Of a stretch of 64,000 nt of DNA, positions 44,725-53,238 are shown in pieces. Made by a program: the position numbers and the translations under genes. The stretch spans positions 468,309 to 532,308 of the forward strand of contig NZ_CM001837.1 in NCBI RefSeq assembly GCF_000355805.1. The letters are read 5' to 3'. Position 1 is the first letter of the stretch. Each line of letters begins with the position of its first letter. The DNA comes from Dokdonia sp. PRO95 (GTDB lineage: Bacteria; Bacteroidota; Bacteroidia; Flavobacteriales; Flavobacteriaceae). Below the pieces are notes generated by a model, which did not search any database, was not told where the DNA came from, and saw nothing but the letters and a program-made list of their open reading frames with translations.

Positions 44725-44810
44725 AAACTCCAAATTATTACTCATAAGAAAACAATAAAAGTTCCTCTGCAAAGAGGAATTCAAGAAGATATTTACACAA
44801 CTGAACAATC

Positions 44811-45133
44811 AAAAGTCCCTCTTCGAAGAGGGATTTAGGGAGATGTCCGCAAAGAGAAACTCAATAACATGCTCTGTCAAGAGCAAAATGCAACCCACAA
44901 AACAAATAAAAAGTCCCTCTTTGAAGAGGGATTTAGGGAGATGTCCACACAGAGAAGAATACCATATCCTAATAATTCAATTCAAGAAAATGTCCGCACA
45001 GAAAAACTCAACAACAACTTACCACAAATTAGAACAAAGAACCCTTGCTCTGCCAAGAGCAAAATACAACCCACAAAACAATCAAAAGTCCCTCTTCGAA
45101 GAGGGATTTAGGGAGATGTCCACACAGAGAAGC
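44811..45133. repeat. Cluster of three REP-like direct repeats with internal palindrome
   Basis: Three copies of a 48-bp unit lie at 44811-44858, 44909-44956 and 45084-45131. Each contains CCCTCTTCGAAGAGGG (one copy has TTTGAA) followed by ATTTAGGGAGATGTCC. The last two copies are preceded by a further shared stretch of about 40 bp beginning GCTCT-G(T/C)CA-AGAGC, itself a hairpin (44870-44905 and 45047-45082). Between 44595 and 45203 I find no protein gene; the open frames there just translate the repeats. Confidence 0.85.
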
Positions 45134-45203
45134 TAAACAAAATTTATCTATACTTGGATTTAAGGAGACCTCCGCAGTACACAATTAAAAAATTAACACA
45201 CAA

Positions 45204-45237
45204 TTGCATAACACCTTATCAATTAATCGTAATATTG
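45204..45237 (+). promoter_or_regulatory. arsR promoter and operator-like site
   Basis: TTG (45204-45206), a 23-nt spacer and TAATATTG (45230-45237) fit the consensus with one mismatch. The -7 element lies in ATTAATCGTAATATTGCAAT, which closely resembles the site before the DUF6428 gene (45607-45626), as expected for autoregulation by ArsR. Confidence 0.5.
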
Positions 45238-45258
45238 CAATCAACAAATAAGTCAATC

Positions 45259-45591
45259 ATGGGATTAGCAAAAACTGAGATGTTTACAGATGAGCAAAAT
45301 GAGATTTCTCTTTTTGCCAAAGCTTTTGGTCATCCAGCTCGAGTATCCATACTACAGCATTTATTTAAAATAGATTCTTGTGTATGCGGAGACCTAGTTG
45401 CCGAAATAGGGCTTGCGCAACCTACCATCTCACAACATTTAAAGGAACTCAAACTTTTGGGTCTTATTAAAGGAAATGTGGAAGGTACGAGTGTGTGCTA
45501 CTGTATAGATAAAGAAAACTGGACCGCCATGAAAAATGTAATGGCAGCTTTTCTTGACCAAGATCTAAAGAGTAGCGGAGAGTGCTGCTAA
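45259..45591 (+). CDS. arsR: ArsR-family arsenic-responsive repressor
   Basis: This winged-helix repressor is released from DNA by trivalent arsenic. I choose ATG 45259 (MGLAKTEMF, 110 residues). The longer frame from 45154 translates the promoter region. The metal site is DSCVCGDLV (Cys near residues 35-37), the equivalent of ELCVCDL in E. coli ArsR, and the recognition helix is LAQPTISQHLKELKLLG. Further cysteines lie in SVCYC and in the C-terminal GECC. It heads an arsR-DUF6428-arsenate reductase-ACR3 operon. Confidence 0.93.
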   Translation: MGLAKTEMFTDEQNEISLFAKAFGHPARVSILQHLFKIDSCVCGDLVAEIGLAQPTISQHLKELKLLGLIKGNVEGTSVCYCIDKENWTAMKNVMAAFLDQDLKSSGECC

Positions 45592-45606
45592 AAAAAATTA
45601 CATTTA

Positions 45607-45626
45607 TTAATCGCATTATCGCAATA
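45607..45626 (+). promoter_or_regulatory. Second ArsR-operator-like site, before the DUF6428 gene
   Basis: ATTAATCGCATTATCGCAAT is followed by AAACAAATA. It aligns with the site before arsR (ATTAATCGTAATATTGCAAT, then CAACAAATA) and shares ATTAATCGCATTA with the fur/flavoprotein gap at 27831-27843. Confidence 0.5.
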
Positions 45627-45639
45627 AACAAATAGCATT

Positions 45640-46107
45640 ATGAAACTATCACAAATTAAAACAGCTTTACAAGAGTTAAAAACCATTTCTTTCCAGTTGC
45701 CAGATGGCTCTTTAGTTCCTAATCACTTTCACGTTACAGAAGTGGGAAAAGTCACTAAAAACTTTATTGATTGCGGAGGTACCGTACGTTATGAGGAAGT
45801 TGCAAATTTCCAACTTTGGAATGCAGATGATTATGATCACAGACTTCACCCAGAAAAGTTACTAGATATCATCCAACTTTCTGAAAAGATGCTTCACATG
45901 GGAGATCTTGAGATTGAAGTAGAGTACCAAGCAGACACGATTGGGAAATTTGGGCTTGATTTTGATGGCACTTCATTTTTACTCACTAGCAAGCAAACAG
46001 ATTGCCTCGCAAAAGATAATTGTGGTATTCCTGAGAAGAAGACCAAGCTACAATTTGCTGATATACCAGCAGGAAGTTCTTGCGAACCAGGTAGCGGATG
46101 TTGCTAA
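45640..46107 (+). CDS. DUF6428-family protein of the arsenic operon
   Basis: This 155-residue cytoplasmic protein occurs next to arsenic genes in Bacteroidota (family DUF6428, as I recognise it). It contains PNHFHVTEVG near residues 26-35, FIDCGG near 42-47 and VEYQADTIG. The C-terminus is cysteine-rich: CLAKDNCGIP and the terminal CEPGSGCC. The vicinal cysteines could bind As(III), so a chaperone or buffering role is plausible but unproven. It lies 48 nt after arsR with its own operator-like site, and 25 nt before the reductase. Confidence 0.8.
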   Translation: MKLSQIKTALQELKTISFQLPDGSLVPNHFHVTEVGKVTKNFIDCGGTVRYEEVANFQLWNADDYDHRLHPEKLLDIIQLSEKMLHMGDLEIEVEYQADTIGKFGLDFDGTSFLLTSKQTDCLAKDNCGIPEKKTKLQFADIPAGSSCEPGSGCC

Positions 46108-46132
46108 AAAATCTCTTATAAATATTGTCATC

Positions 46133-46765
46133 ATGGCTATAAATAGAACGGCACTATTTCCAGAAATAGTAACAACAATAGAAGGATTATCTACAACTTC
46201 GATATCTGAGCAGCGGAAAGCAGTCTTGCAACCACTAGCAGATTATATACAGTCTAAGGCTTCTAACAAAGAAGCCATTAGACTTAATTTTATTTGCACG
46301 CACAACTCACGTAGGAGTCACCTATCGCAAGTATGGGCGCAAGCAATGGCCGGCTACTTTGATATAACAAATGTGTCTTGCTATTCTGGTGGTACGGAGG
46401 CAACAGCACTCTTCCCGATGGCAGCACAAACACTTGAGGGCGCAGGTTTTCAGATAGCTATTATATCAGAGTCTGATAACCCAGTGTACAGCATCAAATA
46501 TGGAAGCAATGAGCAGCCAGTGATTGGATTTTCAAAAACAATGGATCATGATTTTAACCCTAGTAGTAAGTTTGGAGCAATAATGACCTGTTCTCAAGCA
46601 GATGAAGGTTGTCCTTTTGTGCCAGGTGCAGAAAAACGTTTTCCTATTACTTATGATGATCCAAAAGCGTTTGATAACACTCCGCAACAGGTAGAAAAAT
46701 ACCAAGAACGAAGTCTACAAATCGCAACCGAATTACTATTTGTATTCGCTCAAATAAAACCATAG
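46133..46765 (+). CDS. arsC: Arsenate reductase of the LMW protein-tyrosine-phosphatase type
   Basis: I choose ATG 46133 ([13 protein letters not shown], 210 residues). The longer open frame from 45941 merely overlaps the DUF6428 gene. The anion-binding loop CX5R is visible as CTHNSRR near residues 47-53, followed by [13 protein letters not shown], and a later cysteine pair lies in [12 protein letters not shown] near 152-163. These features fit thiol-coupled arsenate reductases that turn arsenate into arsenite for export. It ends one nucleotide before the ACR3 start codon, so translation is probably coupled. Confidence 0.87.
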   Translation: MAINRTALFPEIVTTIEGLSTTSISEQRKAVLQPLADYIQSKASNKEAIRLNFICTHNSRRSHLSQVWAQAMAGYFDITNVSCYSGGTEATALFPMAAQTLEGAGFQIAIISESDNPVYSIKYGSNEQPVIGFSKTMDHDFNPSSKFGAIMTCSQADEGCPFVPGAEKRFPITYDDPKAFDNTPQQVEKYQERSLQIATELLFVFAQIKP

Positions 46766-46766
46766 C

Positions 46767-47813
46767 ATGGCACCAAAGAAATTAAACTTTTTAGATAGAA
46801 ATCTTACGTTATGGATTTTTGTAGCGATGGCTATAGGCGTTAGTCTGGGGTATTTTACCCCTTCTTTTCCAGATGTCATAAATTCATTTAACAGCGGAAC
46901 CACAAATATCCCTATCGCGATAGGATTAATATTAATGATGTATCCACCGCTTGCCAAAGTGAATTATGCACTCTTACCTAAGGTATTTAAAAACACAAAG
47001 ATTCTTTCTATCTCGCTATTACTTAACTGGATTGTAGGTCCAGTGTTGATGTTTATACTAGCGATTACATTCCTGAGGGATTATCCTGAATATATGGTCG
47101 GGCTTATTTTAATAGGTCTTGCGAGATGCATCGCTATGGTACTAGTATGGAATGATCTCGCCGAGGGAAGTAGTGAGTATGGTGCAGGGCTTGTCGCACT
47201 TAACAGCGTCTTTCAAGTGTTTGCATATAGCTTTTATGCCTGGTTGTTTATAACGGTCCTTCCACCCTATTTTGGATTTGAAGGTGCTATAATTGATATC
47301 TCTATTGCAACCATAGCAGAGAGCGTAGCCATATATTTAGGACTACCCTTTTTATTAGGTATCGCAAGCCGACTTATCTTGGTTAAACTAAAAGGAGAGT
47401 TTTGGTATACAAACACTTTTATCCCTACCATATCCCCATTAACCTTAATTGCGCTACTTTTTACAATTGTTGTGATGTTTTCTCTTAAAGGGGAACTCAT
47501 AGTTCAAATACCAATGGACGTAGTTATTATCGCCATACCATTGCTTATATACTTCACATTGATGTTTATCATAGGTTTCTTTGTGACCAAAGCAACTGGC
47601 GCAGAATATGACAAAACAACTGCGGTTGCTTTTACAGCCGCAGGAAACAATTTTGAACTTGCCATTGCAGTAGCCATTGCCGTATTTGGACTTAATTCTG
47701 GACAAGCATTTACAGGCGTTATTGGTCCGCTAGTAGAGGTGCCAGCGTTGATATTACTGGTGCGCGTTTCTTTCTGGTTACGTAAAAAATATTACAAGAA
47801 AGCAGCAGTATAG
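46767..47813 (+). CDS. acr3: ACR3-family arsenite efflux transporter
   Basis: This 348-residue inner-membrane protein has about ten hydrophobic helices. The conserved cysteine of the ACR3 family is present in [16 protein letters not shown] (near residues 114-129), together with the intact [19 protein letters not shown] block near residues 290-308. It exports arsenite using the proton motive force. It is the last gene of the ars operon and is followed by a strong terminator. Confidence 0.93.
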   Translation: MAPKKLNFLDRNLTLWIFVAMAIGVSLGYFTPSFPDVINSFNSGTTNIPIAIGLILMMYPPLAKVNYALLPKVFKNTKILSISLLLNWIVGPVLMFILAITFLRDYPEYMVGLILIGLARCIAMVLVWNDLAEGSSEYGAGLVALNSVFQVFAYSFYAWLFITVLPPYFGFEGAIIDISIATIAESVAIYLGLPFLLGIASRLILVKLKGEFWYTNTFIPTISPLTLIALLFTIVVMFSLKGELIVQIPMDVVIIAIPLLIYFTLMFIIGFFVTKATGAEYDKTTAVAFTAAGNNFELAIAVAIAVFGLNSGQAFTGVIGPLVEVPALILLVRVSFWLRKKYYKKAAV

Positions 47814-47838
47814 TACAAACTTATTACAGTAAAGGAAG

Positions 47839-47872
47839 AGAGGTTTACTTAAATATAAGTAAACCTCTTTTT
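47839..47872 (+). terminator. Terminator of the ars operon
   Basis: AGAGGTTTACTT and AAGTAAACCTCT form a 12-bp stem around AAATAT, followed by a T run, 26 nt after the ACR3 stop. Confidence 0.88.
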
Positions 47873-47956
47873 TATTTAATGTTAACTAGGAGTCGGTAAT
47901 CTTTTCTTTCAAACTCCCTAGCGCTAAGTCATTTTAGTTCACAAAAGCCGCTTTGC

Positions 47957-48535
47957 GTGGGATTCAGTGCTTACTTTTGCAAGTTCATAGAATTACATTT
48001 TGTGCGACATCTAAAAACTCACTTTCACCCTGATATCACCACGCTAGATAATAAAAAAATTATACAGCGATTGAGTACCAGAAGTATTACTACACAAGGT
48101 AACCGCATCTTGCTCATGTATACAGATCGATATGAGGACTACAGTCTTCCCGGTGGAGGTCTCGATGAAGGTGAAGATATGATTGTTGGGATGATGAGAG
48201 AACTCAACGAGGAGACTGGTGCAAGGGGAATACAAAACATAAAACCCTTTGGGATTTATGAAGAATATAGACCTTGCTATAAACCAGACTATGATGTGCA
48301 GCACATGATTTCATATTGCTACACTTGTGACGTTAATAAAACGCTGGGGGATTCAAGACTAGAAGATTACGAGAAAAATAATGGTATGAAGGCTGTCTGG
48401 ATAGATATTAAAGAGGCGATTGCTCACAATGAACATACGATAGCAACTAGTGACAAACAAGGAATGTCTATCGTGAGAGAAACCTATTTACTCACTCTTA
48501 TCGCAGCACAGCTTGACAACCATAACCACTTATAA
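47957..48535 (+). CDS. Nudix hydrolase
   Basis: This 192-residue protein contains a full Nudix box GX5EX7REUXEEXGU, read as GGLDEGEDMIVGMMRELNEETG near residues 75-96. Nudix enzymes cut nucleoside diphosphates linked to another moiety; the substrate is not readable. The N-terminal 17 residues (MGFSAYFCKFIELHFVR) look unlike the rest; a later start near the HLKTHFH stretch is possible but would need a non-ATG codon. It is 8 nt ahead of the Imm53-like gene. Confidence 0.85.
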   Translation: MGFSAYFCKFIELHFVRHLKTHFHPDITTLDNKKIIQRLSTRSITTQGNRILLMYTDRYEDYSLPGGGLDEGEDMIVGMMRELNEETGARGIQNIKPFGIYEEYRPCYKPDYDVQHMISYCYTCDVNKTLGDSRLEDYEKNNGMKAVWIDIKEAIAHNEHTIATSDKQGMSIVRETYLLTLIAAQLDNHNHL

Positions 48536-48543
48536 AAAACAAC

Positions 48544-48849
48544 ATGGAGATAATAGATTGGATACAAGATTGGTTTAAAGGAAATTGTGATGGCGACTGG
48601 GAGCAAGGAGAAGTTATCCAGATCACAACATTAGATAATCCAGGATGGGAGATCGAGATTGACGTCTCAAACACATCCCTAGCTATGATCACCATACCGT
48701 GGATTCTTAATGAAAACGGTAAAGATGATTGGTATGGTGTAAAAATTGAAAACCAAAGATTCAGCGCTTCAGGTGATGTTGGAAAATTGAAATTTCTACT
48801 AGGTCTTTTTAGAGAAACTGTAGAGAAAATTGAGGGAATCGAAGCATAA
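48544..48849 (+). CDS. Imm53-family immunity-like protein
   Basis: The 101-residue acidic protein matches my memory of the Imm53 family: WIQDWFKGNCDGDWEQGEVIQI, then TLDNPGWEIEIDVSNT near residues 30-45, and WYGVKIENQRFSASGDVGKLKFLL. Imm53 proteins protect against toxins of polymorphic toxin systems. No toxin gene is next to it; the upstream neighbour is a Nudix hydrolase. It may be an orphan immunity gene acquired to resist neighbours. Confidence 0.8.
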   Translation: MEIIDWIQDWFKGNCDGDWEQGEVIQITTLDNPGWEIEIDVSNTSLAMITIPWILNENGKDDWYGVKIENQRFSASGDVGKLKFLLGLFRETVEKIEGIEA

Positions 48850-48925
48850 AACCTTCAGACAATAATTCATTTTCTATTTATAAATAATTCCAACCCTCTT
48901 TGACTTAGCGGCGACTTTATTGGGT

Positions 48926-48943
48926 ACGCTTTCGCGAAAGCGT
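48926..48943. repeat. Dispersed palindrome, intact copy 9
   Basis: This is a perfect 18-bp ACGCTTTCGCGAAAGCGT between the Imm53-like gene and the hybrid kinase. Confidence 0.9.
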
Positions 48944-49069
48944 AAACTCGTTCATGGTCACTCAGAGATTACCTTTCCTTAATACATTAACAACACGGCA
49001 ATCTTTAGGAGCAAACATTGCAAATAGATTAATAATGAGCTTTTTAGACCCTTATTCTAGGCTAATTTA

Positions 49070-49100
49070 TTGTCAAAAAATAAAAAAAGTAATACTTTAG
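49070..49100 (+). promoter_or_regulatory. Promoter of the hybrid kinase gene
   Basis: TTG (49070-49072), a 20-nt spacer and TACTTTAG (49093-49100) fit the consensus. The same TACTTTAG -7 element is used before the pheA leader. Confidence 0.55.
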
Positions 49101-49129
49101 AATTTCTAGCGTAGGAACACTATTTATTA

Positions 49130-51841
49130 ATGAGCAATTTCATAAATCGTTTTTTAAAAAAGTCGGAAGCTCCTCTTTCAGAAGAGGGAAGCTCTGATCA
49201 ATACGTTGATTTTTTAGCGCATTTTTATAATCAAGGATTCAACTCTGATAAACTAGATGAAATAAAGAAAAAGGTAAAAAAAACAAGCCTAAGCGCAGAT
49301 GAAAATACTGCACAATTTCAGCTAGTTCATTTATACCTCACCATCGAAAACTATTTATTGGTTTATGATGCTGGTTTTTTAGGATCTAGAAGTAGTTTAA
49401 GAAACGAGTTATCATCTACATTTCCGGAAATTGCTAGCACGCCTCCATTTAAGGTTCTTGAGGTACAAGACCGTGTTCAAGAAATCAAACTTGCTTATAC
49501 ATTTGCTCTATATTGTTTTGATAAAGCTACTACACTTGTAAACTATTTTAGCATATTATCACCTGAGTTCACCATCAAAAAGGAAATAGACTATAGCCTA
49601 CTTAAAGAGGATATGGTTCACTATTTATCTTGCAGAAGGAAGATAAGAGAATACATAGAACAGCTGCATGTAGAAATTACCTCAAAAACAATAAAGAATA
49701 GCACTACTTATCCTTATGAAGAATGGTGTAACGACTTCCAGAATTACTTTGAACACCTTGAGACGGTAGATAAAATAACATATTACATACCTGAAAAAGT
49801 AGTAGAAAAGAAAGCTACTACTGTGAGTACACAAATTACAGCGCCAACCCAAAAGGAAGCACCTGCAATTACAACATCGCAAGATCAGGAAGGTAGCACC
49901 TTATTATTTTCTGCACTAGAAAATATGCTTGATAAAGCAATAATTTTTGACAGCTCAGGAAAGATTTTATATGGCAATTACAAGGCTAGAAAAGTTTTTC
50001 AATTAAAGGACTTGGAGGCAAACCCAAAAAATATTTATGACCTACTTCCTCCTAGTATAGGTCTGCAATTACAAAGAGATATTGAGGATATCGCTTACTC
50101 CCACGATAAAGAAGTGCTAGGCTTACGCCGTGACATTACCATCACCACGGCAGATGGAAAGAGTGAATATTTTGAAATTTCGACATCAAATAACTTCTCT
50201 GAGAACACTGATACGTACAGTATTTTTCTAAAAAATATCACCAAGAAAAAAGATACACTAGAGACCATTAATAAGGAAATGGAGCATGCTCAACGCGCTG
50301 CTAAAGCCAAAGCTACTTTCTTATCAAATATGAGTCACGAGATAAGAACACCTCTTAATGTGATATTAGGTCTCGCAGATATTATTAGTAAAAGTGATAA
50401 TGAGGATCCAGAGCTTTTTAAAAAGAACATAGAAGGGATTGATTTTTCGGCAAAAAATCTTTTGTCTATTGTTAATGATATTCTTGATTTTTCTAAGATA
50501 GAAGCCGGAAAACTATCCATTCAATCTTATGACTTTAACATCAGAAAAGTGATCATTTCGCTCGCCAATGGTTTTGCTTCCAAAGCAAACGAAAAAGGTG
50601 TCGAGGTGCAGACGCTGATAGATCCCAAAGTTCCTGATATTGTCATAGGTGATCAATTTAGAATCAACCAGATTCTCACTAACCTTATAGGTAATGCCAT
50701 AAAGTTTACAAATGAAGGAAAGATCGAAATTATTGTAAATGCAATCGCTACAGATGAAGAAAATATCGATATAAGCTTTGAGGTAAAGGATACAGGAATT
50801 GGCATATCTGAAGATAAAATTAATAGCATATTTGACAGTTTCTATCAAGTGGAAGAAACTGAAAATTCCAAAGTAGGCGGCACTGGATTAGGCCTTGCTA
50901 TCACCAAAGAACTTATAAATCTACAACATGGTACATTAACGGCTAGTAGCACACTTGGCGTGGGTTCTAGTTTTTGTTTTACAATACCACTTCTTAAAAG
51001 TAAATTGCAAAGCACTGAGGAAACCGTAAAGACACGCACCTCAAATGACAAGCAACTTCAAGGCCTAAAAGTGCTCGTTGCAGAAGACAATACCATGAAT
51101 CAGTTTTACATTTCTCAACTTCTTAATAGGTTAGGGATTGATGTCGCTATGGCTTCAAATGGACAAGAAGCTGTAGAAATATATAAAAATGCTCCAAAGG
51201 GATATTACAACCTCATCCTTATGGACATGCATATGCCTATTCTAGGCGGCATAGAAGCAATATCTGCGATTAGAGAATCAAGAAAATATGCTCTAAAAAA
51301 GACACCCATAGTCATCTGCTCTGCCGATGTTTTTCCAGAATCAAGAAAAGAAGCAATCAAAGCAGGCATTGACTTTTACCTTACAAAACCACTTGAGGAA
51401 GATGCTCTTAAAGAAGTGCTTTATTGGCTCATCTCTAACGAAGATTTGTATGATTTAGAATCATCTACAACAAGCGACAAGTCCTTAAGCAGTGTGGTGA
51501 ATATGAGTAAGTTGAGAGAAACGTTTGACAATGATGAAGAATTCATCATATCATTACTAGAAGTATTTATAGCAGATACCCCAAGCGATTACAAGAGCCT
51601 TATTACATGTATGGAAAGAGGTTTTTATCAAAGAGCTAGTGGCCTTGCTCATAAGATTAAATCTAGTTTTATGAACCTCGGAATGACTCAACAAGGATAT
51701 ATCTTACAGCAAATAGAGAAACACACTACTCCTTCAGGAACTATTGAAACTGCTCAAAAATATGTAGAACAACTACAACAGATATATACTAAATCGCTTC
51801 TTGATGTAAATATTATACTTATAGAATTAAAGAGAGGATAG
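49130..51841 (+). CDS. Hybrid histidine kinase with PAS, receiver and HPt domains
   Basis: This 903-residue protein lacks obvious membrane segments, so it is probably cytoplasmic. An uncharacterised helical N-terminus (1-220) is followed by a Thr/Gln-rich linker and a PAS domain (about 260-375). A HisKA domain has the phospho-accepting His in SNMSHEIRTPLN (near 402). The HATPase part has NAIKFTNEG near 521, DTGIGIS near 553 and GGTGLGLAI near 582. A receiver domain has AEDNTMNQ near 646, the phospho-Asp in LMDMHMP near 698 and LTKPL near 754. A C-terminal HPt domain has AHKIKSSFMNLG near 840. A complete phosphorelay is thus within one chain, and no partner regulator lies beside it. The signal is unknown. 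Confidence 0.93.
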   Translation: MSNFINRFLKKSEAPLSEEGSSDQYVDFLAHFYNQGFNSDKLDEIKKKVKKTSLSADENTAQFQLVHLYLTIENYLLVYDAGFLGSRSSLRNELSSTFPEIASTPPFKVLEVQDRVQEIKLAYTFALYCFDKATTLVNYFSILSPEFTIKKEIDYSLLKEDMVHYLSCRRKIREYIEQLHVEITSKTIKNSTTYPYEEWCNDFQNYFEHLETVDKITYYIPEKVVEKKATTVSTQITAPTQKEAPAITTSQDQEGSTLLFSALENMLDKAIIFDSSGKILYGNYKARKVFQLKDLEANPKNIYDLLPPSIGLQLQRDIEDIAYSHDKEVLGLRRDITITTADGKSEYFEISTSNNFSENTDTYSIFLKNITKKKDTLETINKEMEHAQRAAKAKATFLSNMSHEIRTPLNVILGLADIISKSDNEDPELFKKNIEGIDFSAKNLLSIVNDILDFSKIEAGKLSIQSYDFNIRKVIISLANGFASKANEKGVEVQTLIDPKVPDIVIGDQFRINQILTNLIGNAIKFTNEGKIEIIVNAIATDEENIDISFEVKDTGIGISEDKINSIFDSFYQVEETENSKVGGTGLGLAITKELINLQHGTLTASSTLGVGSSFCFTIPLLKSKLQSTEETVKTRTSNDKQLQGLKVLVAEDNTMNQFYISQLLNRLGIDVAMASNGQEAVEIYKNAPKGYYNLILMDMHMPILGGIEAISAIRESRKYALKKTPIVICSADVFPESRKEAIKAGIDFYLTKPLEEDALKEVLYWLISNEDLYDLESSTTSDKSLSSVVNMSKLRETFDNDEEFIISLLEVFIADTPSDYKSLITCMERGFYQRASGLAHKIKSSFMNLGMTQQGYILQQIEKHTTPSGTIETAQKYVEQLQQIYTKSLLDVNIILIELKRG

Positions 51842-51909
51842 TAGCTTACTCTTCTTTTTAGAAATCTCAGAATCACTTAGCATCACAACAAAAAGCCCTC
51901 AAAATAAAA

Positions 51910-52548
51910 TCACAAGCCATACGTAACACCAATACTCATAGCTTGATTACCAAAGGAGCTATTAAAATTTTGAGAAAATAAATTATAAGGTGTAAAGTAA
52001 TAATTCATCATTAGACCTATATAGCTGTGCTCAAAGGCAAAAACTGTGATTCCTAGTCCTGCACTTAAAAATATAGTCTCACTGCCATAAAAGTTATCGT
52101 CACTATCTTCTGGCACATCCGGTTTCATAGTATCCGTTTGCAAGAAACTAAAACCCGTTCCCACACGAGCTTCTATAAACGTACGGCTATCTATTCTTTC
52201 AACTCGATTTATAAAAGCGCCTAGATGACCACTTAATGAATTTATTCGTCCTTTAACAACACTGTCACCCGCCATAATAAAAACACGCTCATTAGATTGA
52301 GGAAAAAATAGGGTAAGCGACGGGTCTAATCGCCATTTATCATTAAGCTTAATGCCTCCTGTAATACTTAAATAAGAGCTTGTGTTAATTGCTTTCTTAA
52401 GATTTGATATAGGAACATATGCACCTACCGAGAGGCTTATGTGAGCTCCCAGACTACCCTCTTCTGGTAAAGAAGCTTGCGAAATACTCCTACCCACTAC
52501 AAACAAAAAAACTACCAGTGTTGTATGTATGATTTTTACAATTCTCAT
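51910..52548 (-). CDS. Outer-membrane beta-barrel protein
   Basis: This 212-residue protein has a signal peptide (to about residue 24, SISQA) and strand patterns of a small barrel (GAHISLSVGAYVPIS, TFIEARVGTGFSFLQ, IFLSAGLGITVFAFEHSYIGLMMNYYF). Its end, QAMSIGVTYGL, closes in an aromatic-Gly-Leu strand. It follows the lipoprotein gene by 9 nt on the same strand, so they are cotranscribed. Function is unknown; the pair sits divergently from a regulator with palindromic operators. Confidence 0.75.
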   Translation of the reverse strand: MRIVKIIHTTLVVFLFVVGRSISQASLPEEGSLGAHISLSVGAYVPISNLKKAINTSSYLSITGGIKLNDKWRLDPSLTLFFPQSNERVFIMAGDSVVKGRINSLSGHLGAFINRVERIDSRTFIEARVGTGFSFLQTDTMKPDVPEDSDDNFYGSETIFLSAGLGITVFAFEHSYIGLMMNYYFTPYNLFSQNFNSSFGNQAMSIGVTYGL

Positions 52549-52557
52549 AACGCTAGA

Positions 52558-53136
52558 TTATCTGATTCTAGAAAAACTATGAACCGTATTATATGAGACT
52601 CCTGCCCCAAAAATGAGCAACAACGCACCTTCTGAGGAATATGCATAATTTACAAGAAGATTACCTTCTTTAGTAAGTCCTATTCGTGTTTTACTAGCTG
52701 TACACCCACCCAGTATATATGGAATGCCAGTGCAGTCAAGGTTTTCACCTTTAAAATGAAATAATCCATTTCCTTTTAACCTACCTGCAATCACTGTAGT
52801 ATCTACTGGATTACCATCTTTTAAAAGAACTGCCTTTAAGTTTTTATCATTTACTAGCTTTAAGGTAATCGTATAATTAGACAAACTATCATATTCCTTA
52901 TCATCTACCTCAAGATGCCTAAAGGCTTTGTAATAACCGCCCTCATAAGGCTCTTGAACATCGCCCTTGCGACCGTATCGTTGTAAGACGTGCATATCAT
53001 AAGTACCACTTAACAAAGATATCGATGCTGCATCTATCTTATGCTTTGCCTTATTAATCATTCTAGGGCTGTATGATGCACAACTTGTCATCATGAATAA
53101 TAAAACAATAACGGTTCCCTTTGCAAATATTTCCAT
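52558..53136 (-). CDS. Lipoprotein of unknown function
   Basis: This 192-residue protein has a lipobox MTSC (Cys19) followed by ASYSPRMINKAKHK. The mature part has regular beta strands (YTITLKLVNDKNLKAVLLKDG, LLVNYAYSSEGALLLIFGAG). It is the first gene of a two-gene minus-strand operon with a beta-barrel protein, and is divergent from the regulator at 53239. No family is recognised. Confidence 0.7.
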   Translation of the reverse strand: MEIFAKGTVIVLLFMMTSCASYSPRMINKAKHKIDAASISLLSGTYDMHVLQRYGRKGDVQEPYEGGYYKAFRHLEVDDKEYDSLSNYTITLKLVNDKNLKAVLLKDGNPVDTTVIAGRLKGNGLFHFKGENLDCTGIPYILGGCTASKTRIGLTKEGNLLVNYAYSSEGALLLIFGAGVSYNTVHSFSRIR

Positions 53137-53178
53137 AGCAGTATTTTTTAATTACCACTGTAAATCTATTGTACTTTT

Positions 53179-53196
53179 CACACCATGAATGGTGTG
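53179..53196. promoter_or_regulatory. 18-bp palindrome, candidate operator
   Basis: CACACCAT-GA-ATGGTGTG is a perfect dyad in the 102-nt gap between the lipoprotein gene and the divergent regulator. A second small dyad, GTGAAAATCAC, lies at 53222-53232, right after TATTTTTG (53216-53223), a full -7 match. Confidence 0.6.
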
Positions 53197-53238
53197 TTTT
53201 AAGTATTTATGCATATATTTTTGTGAAAATCACAAATC

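Noticed and set aside
44811..45131. Possible CRISPR array
   Set aside because: There are only three repeats, spacers are of unequal length (50 and 127 bp) and partly repeated themselves, and no cas gene is near.
44843..45136. Two overlapping open frames (97 and 80 codons) in the repeat cluster before arsR
   Set aside because: They translate the 48-bp direct repeats in two frames, have no codon character of a protein, and no start signal.
45154..45258. Longer start for ArsR
   Set aside because: It would cover the promoter and operator-like sequence; the family N-terminus fits ATG 45259.
45941..46132. N-terminal extension of the arsenate reductase over the DUF6428 gene
   Set aside because: The segment overlaps a recognised gene in another frame and does not look like reductase sequence.
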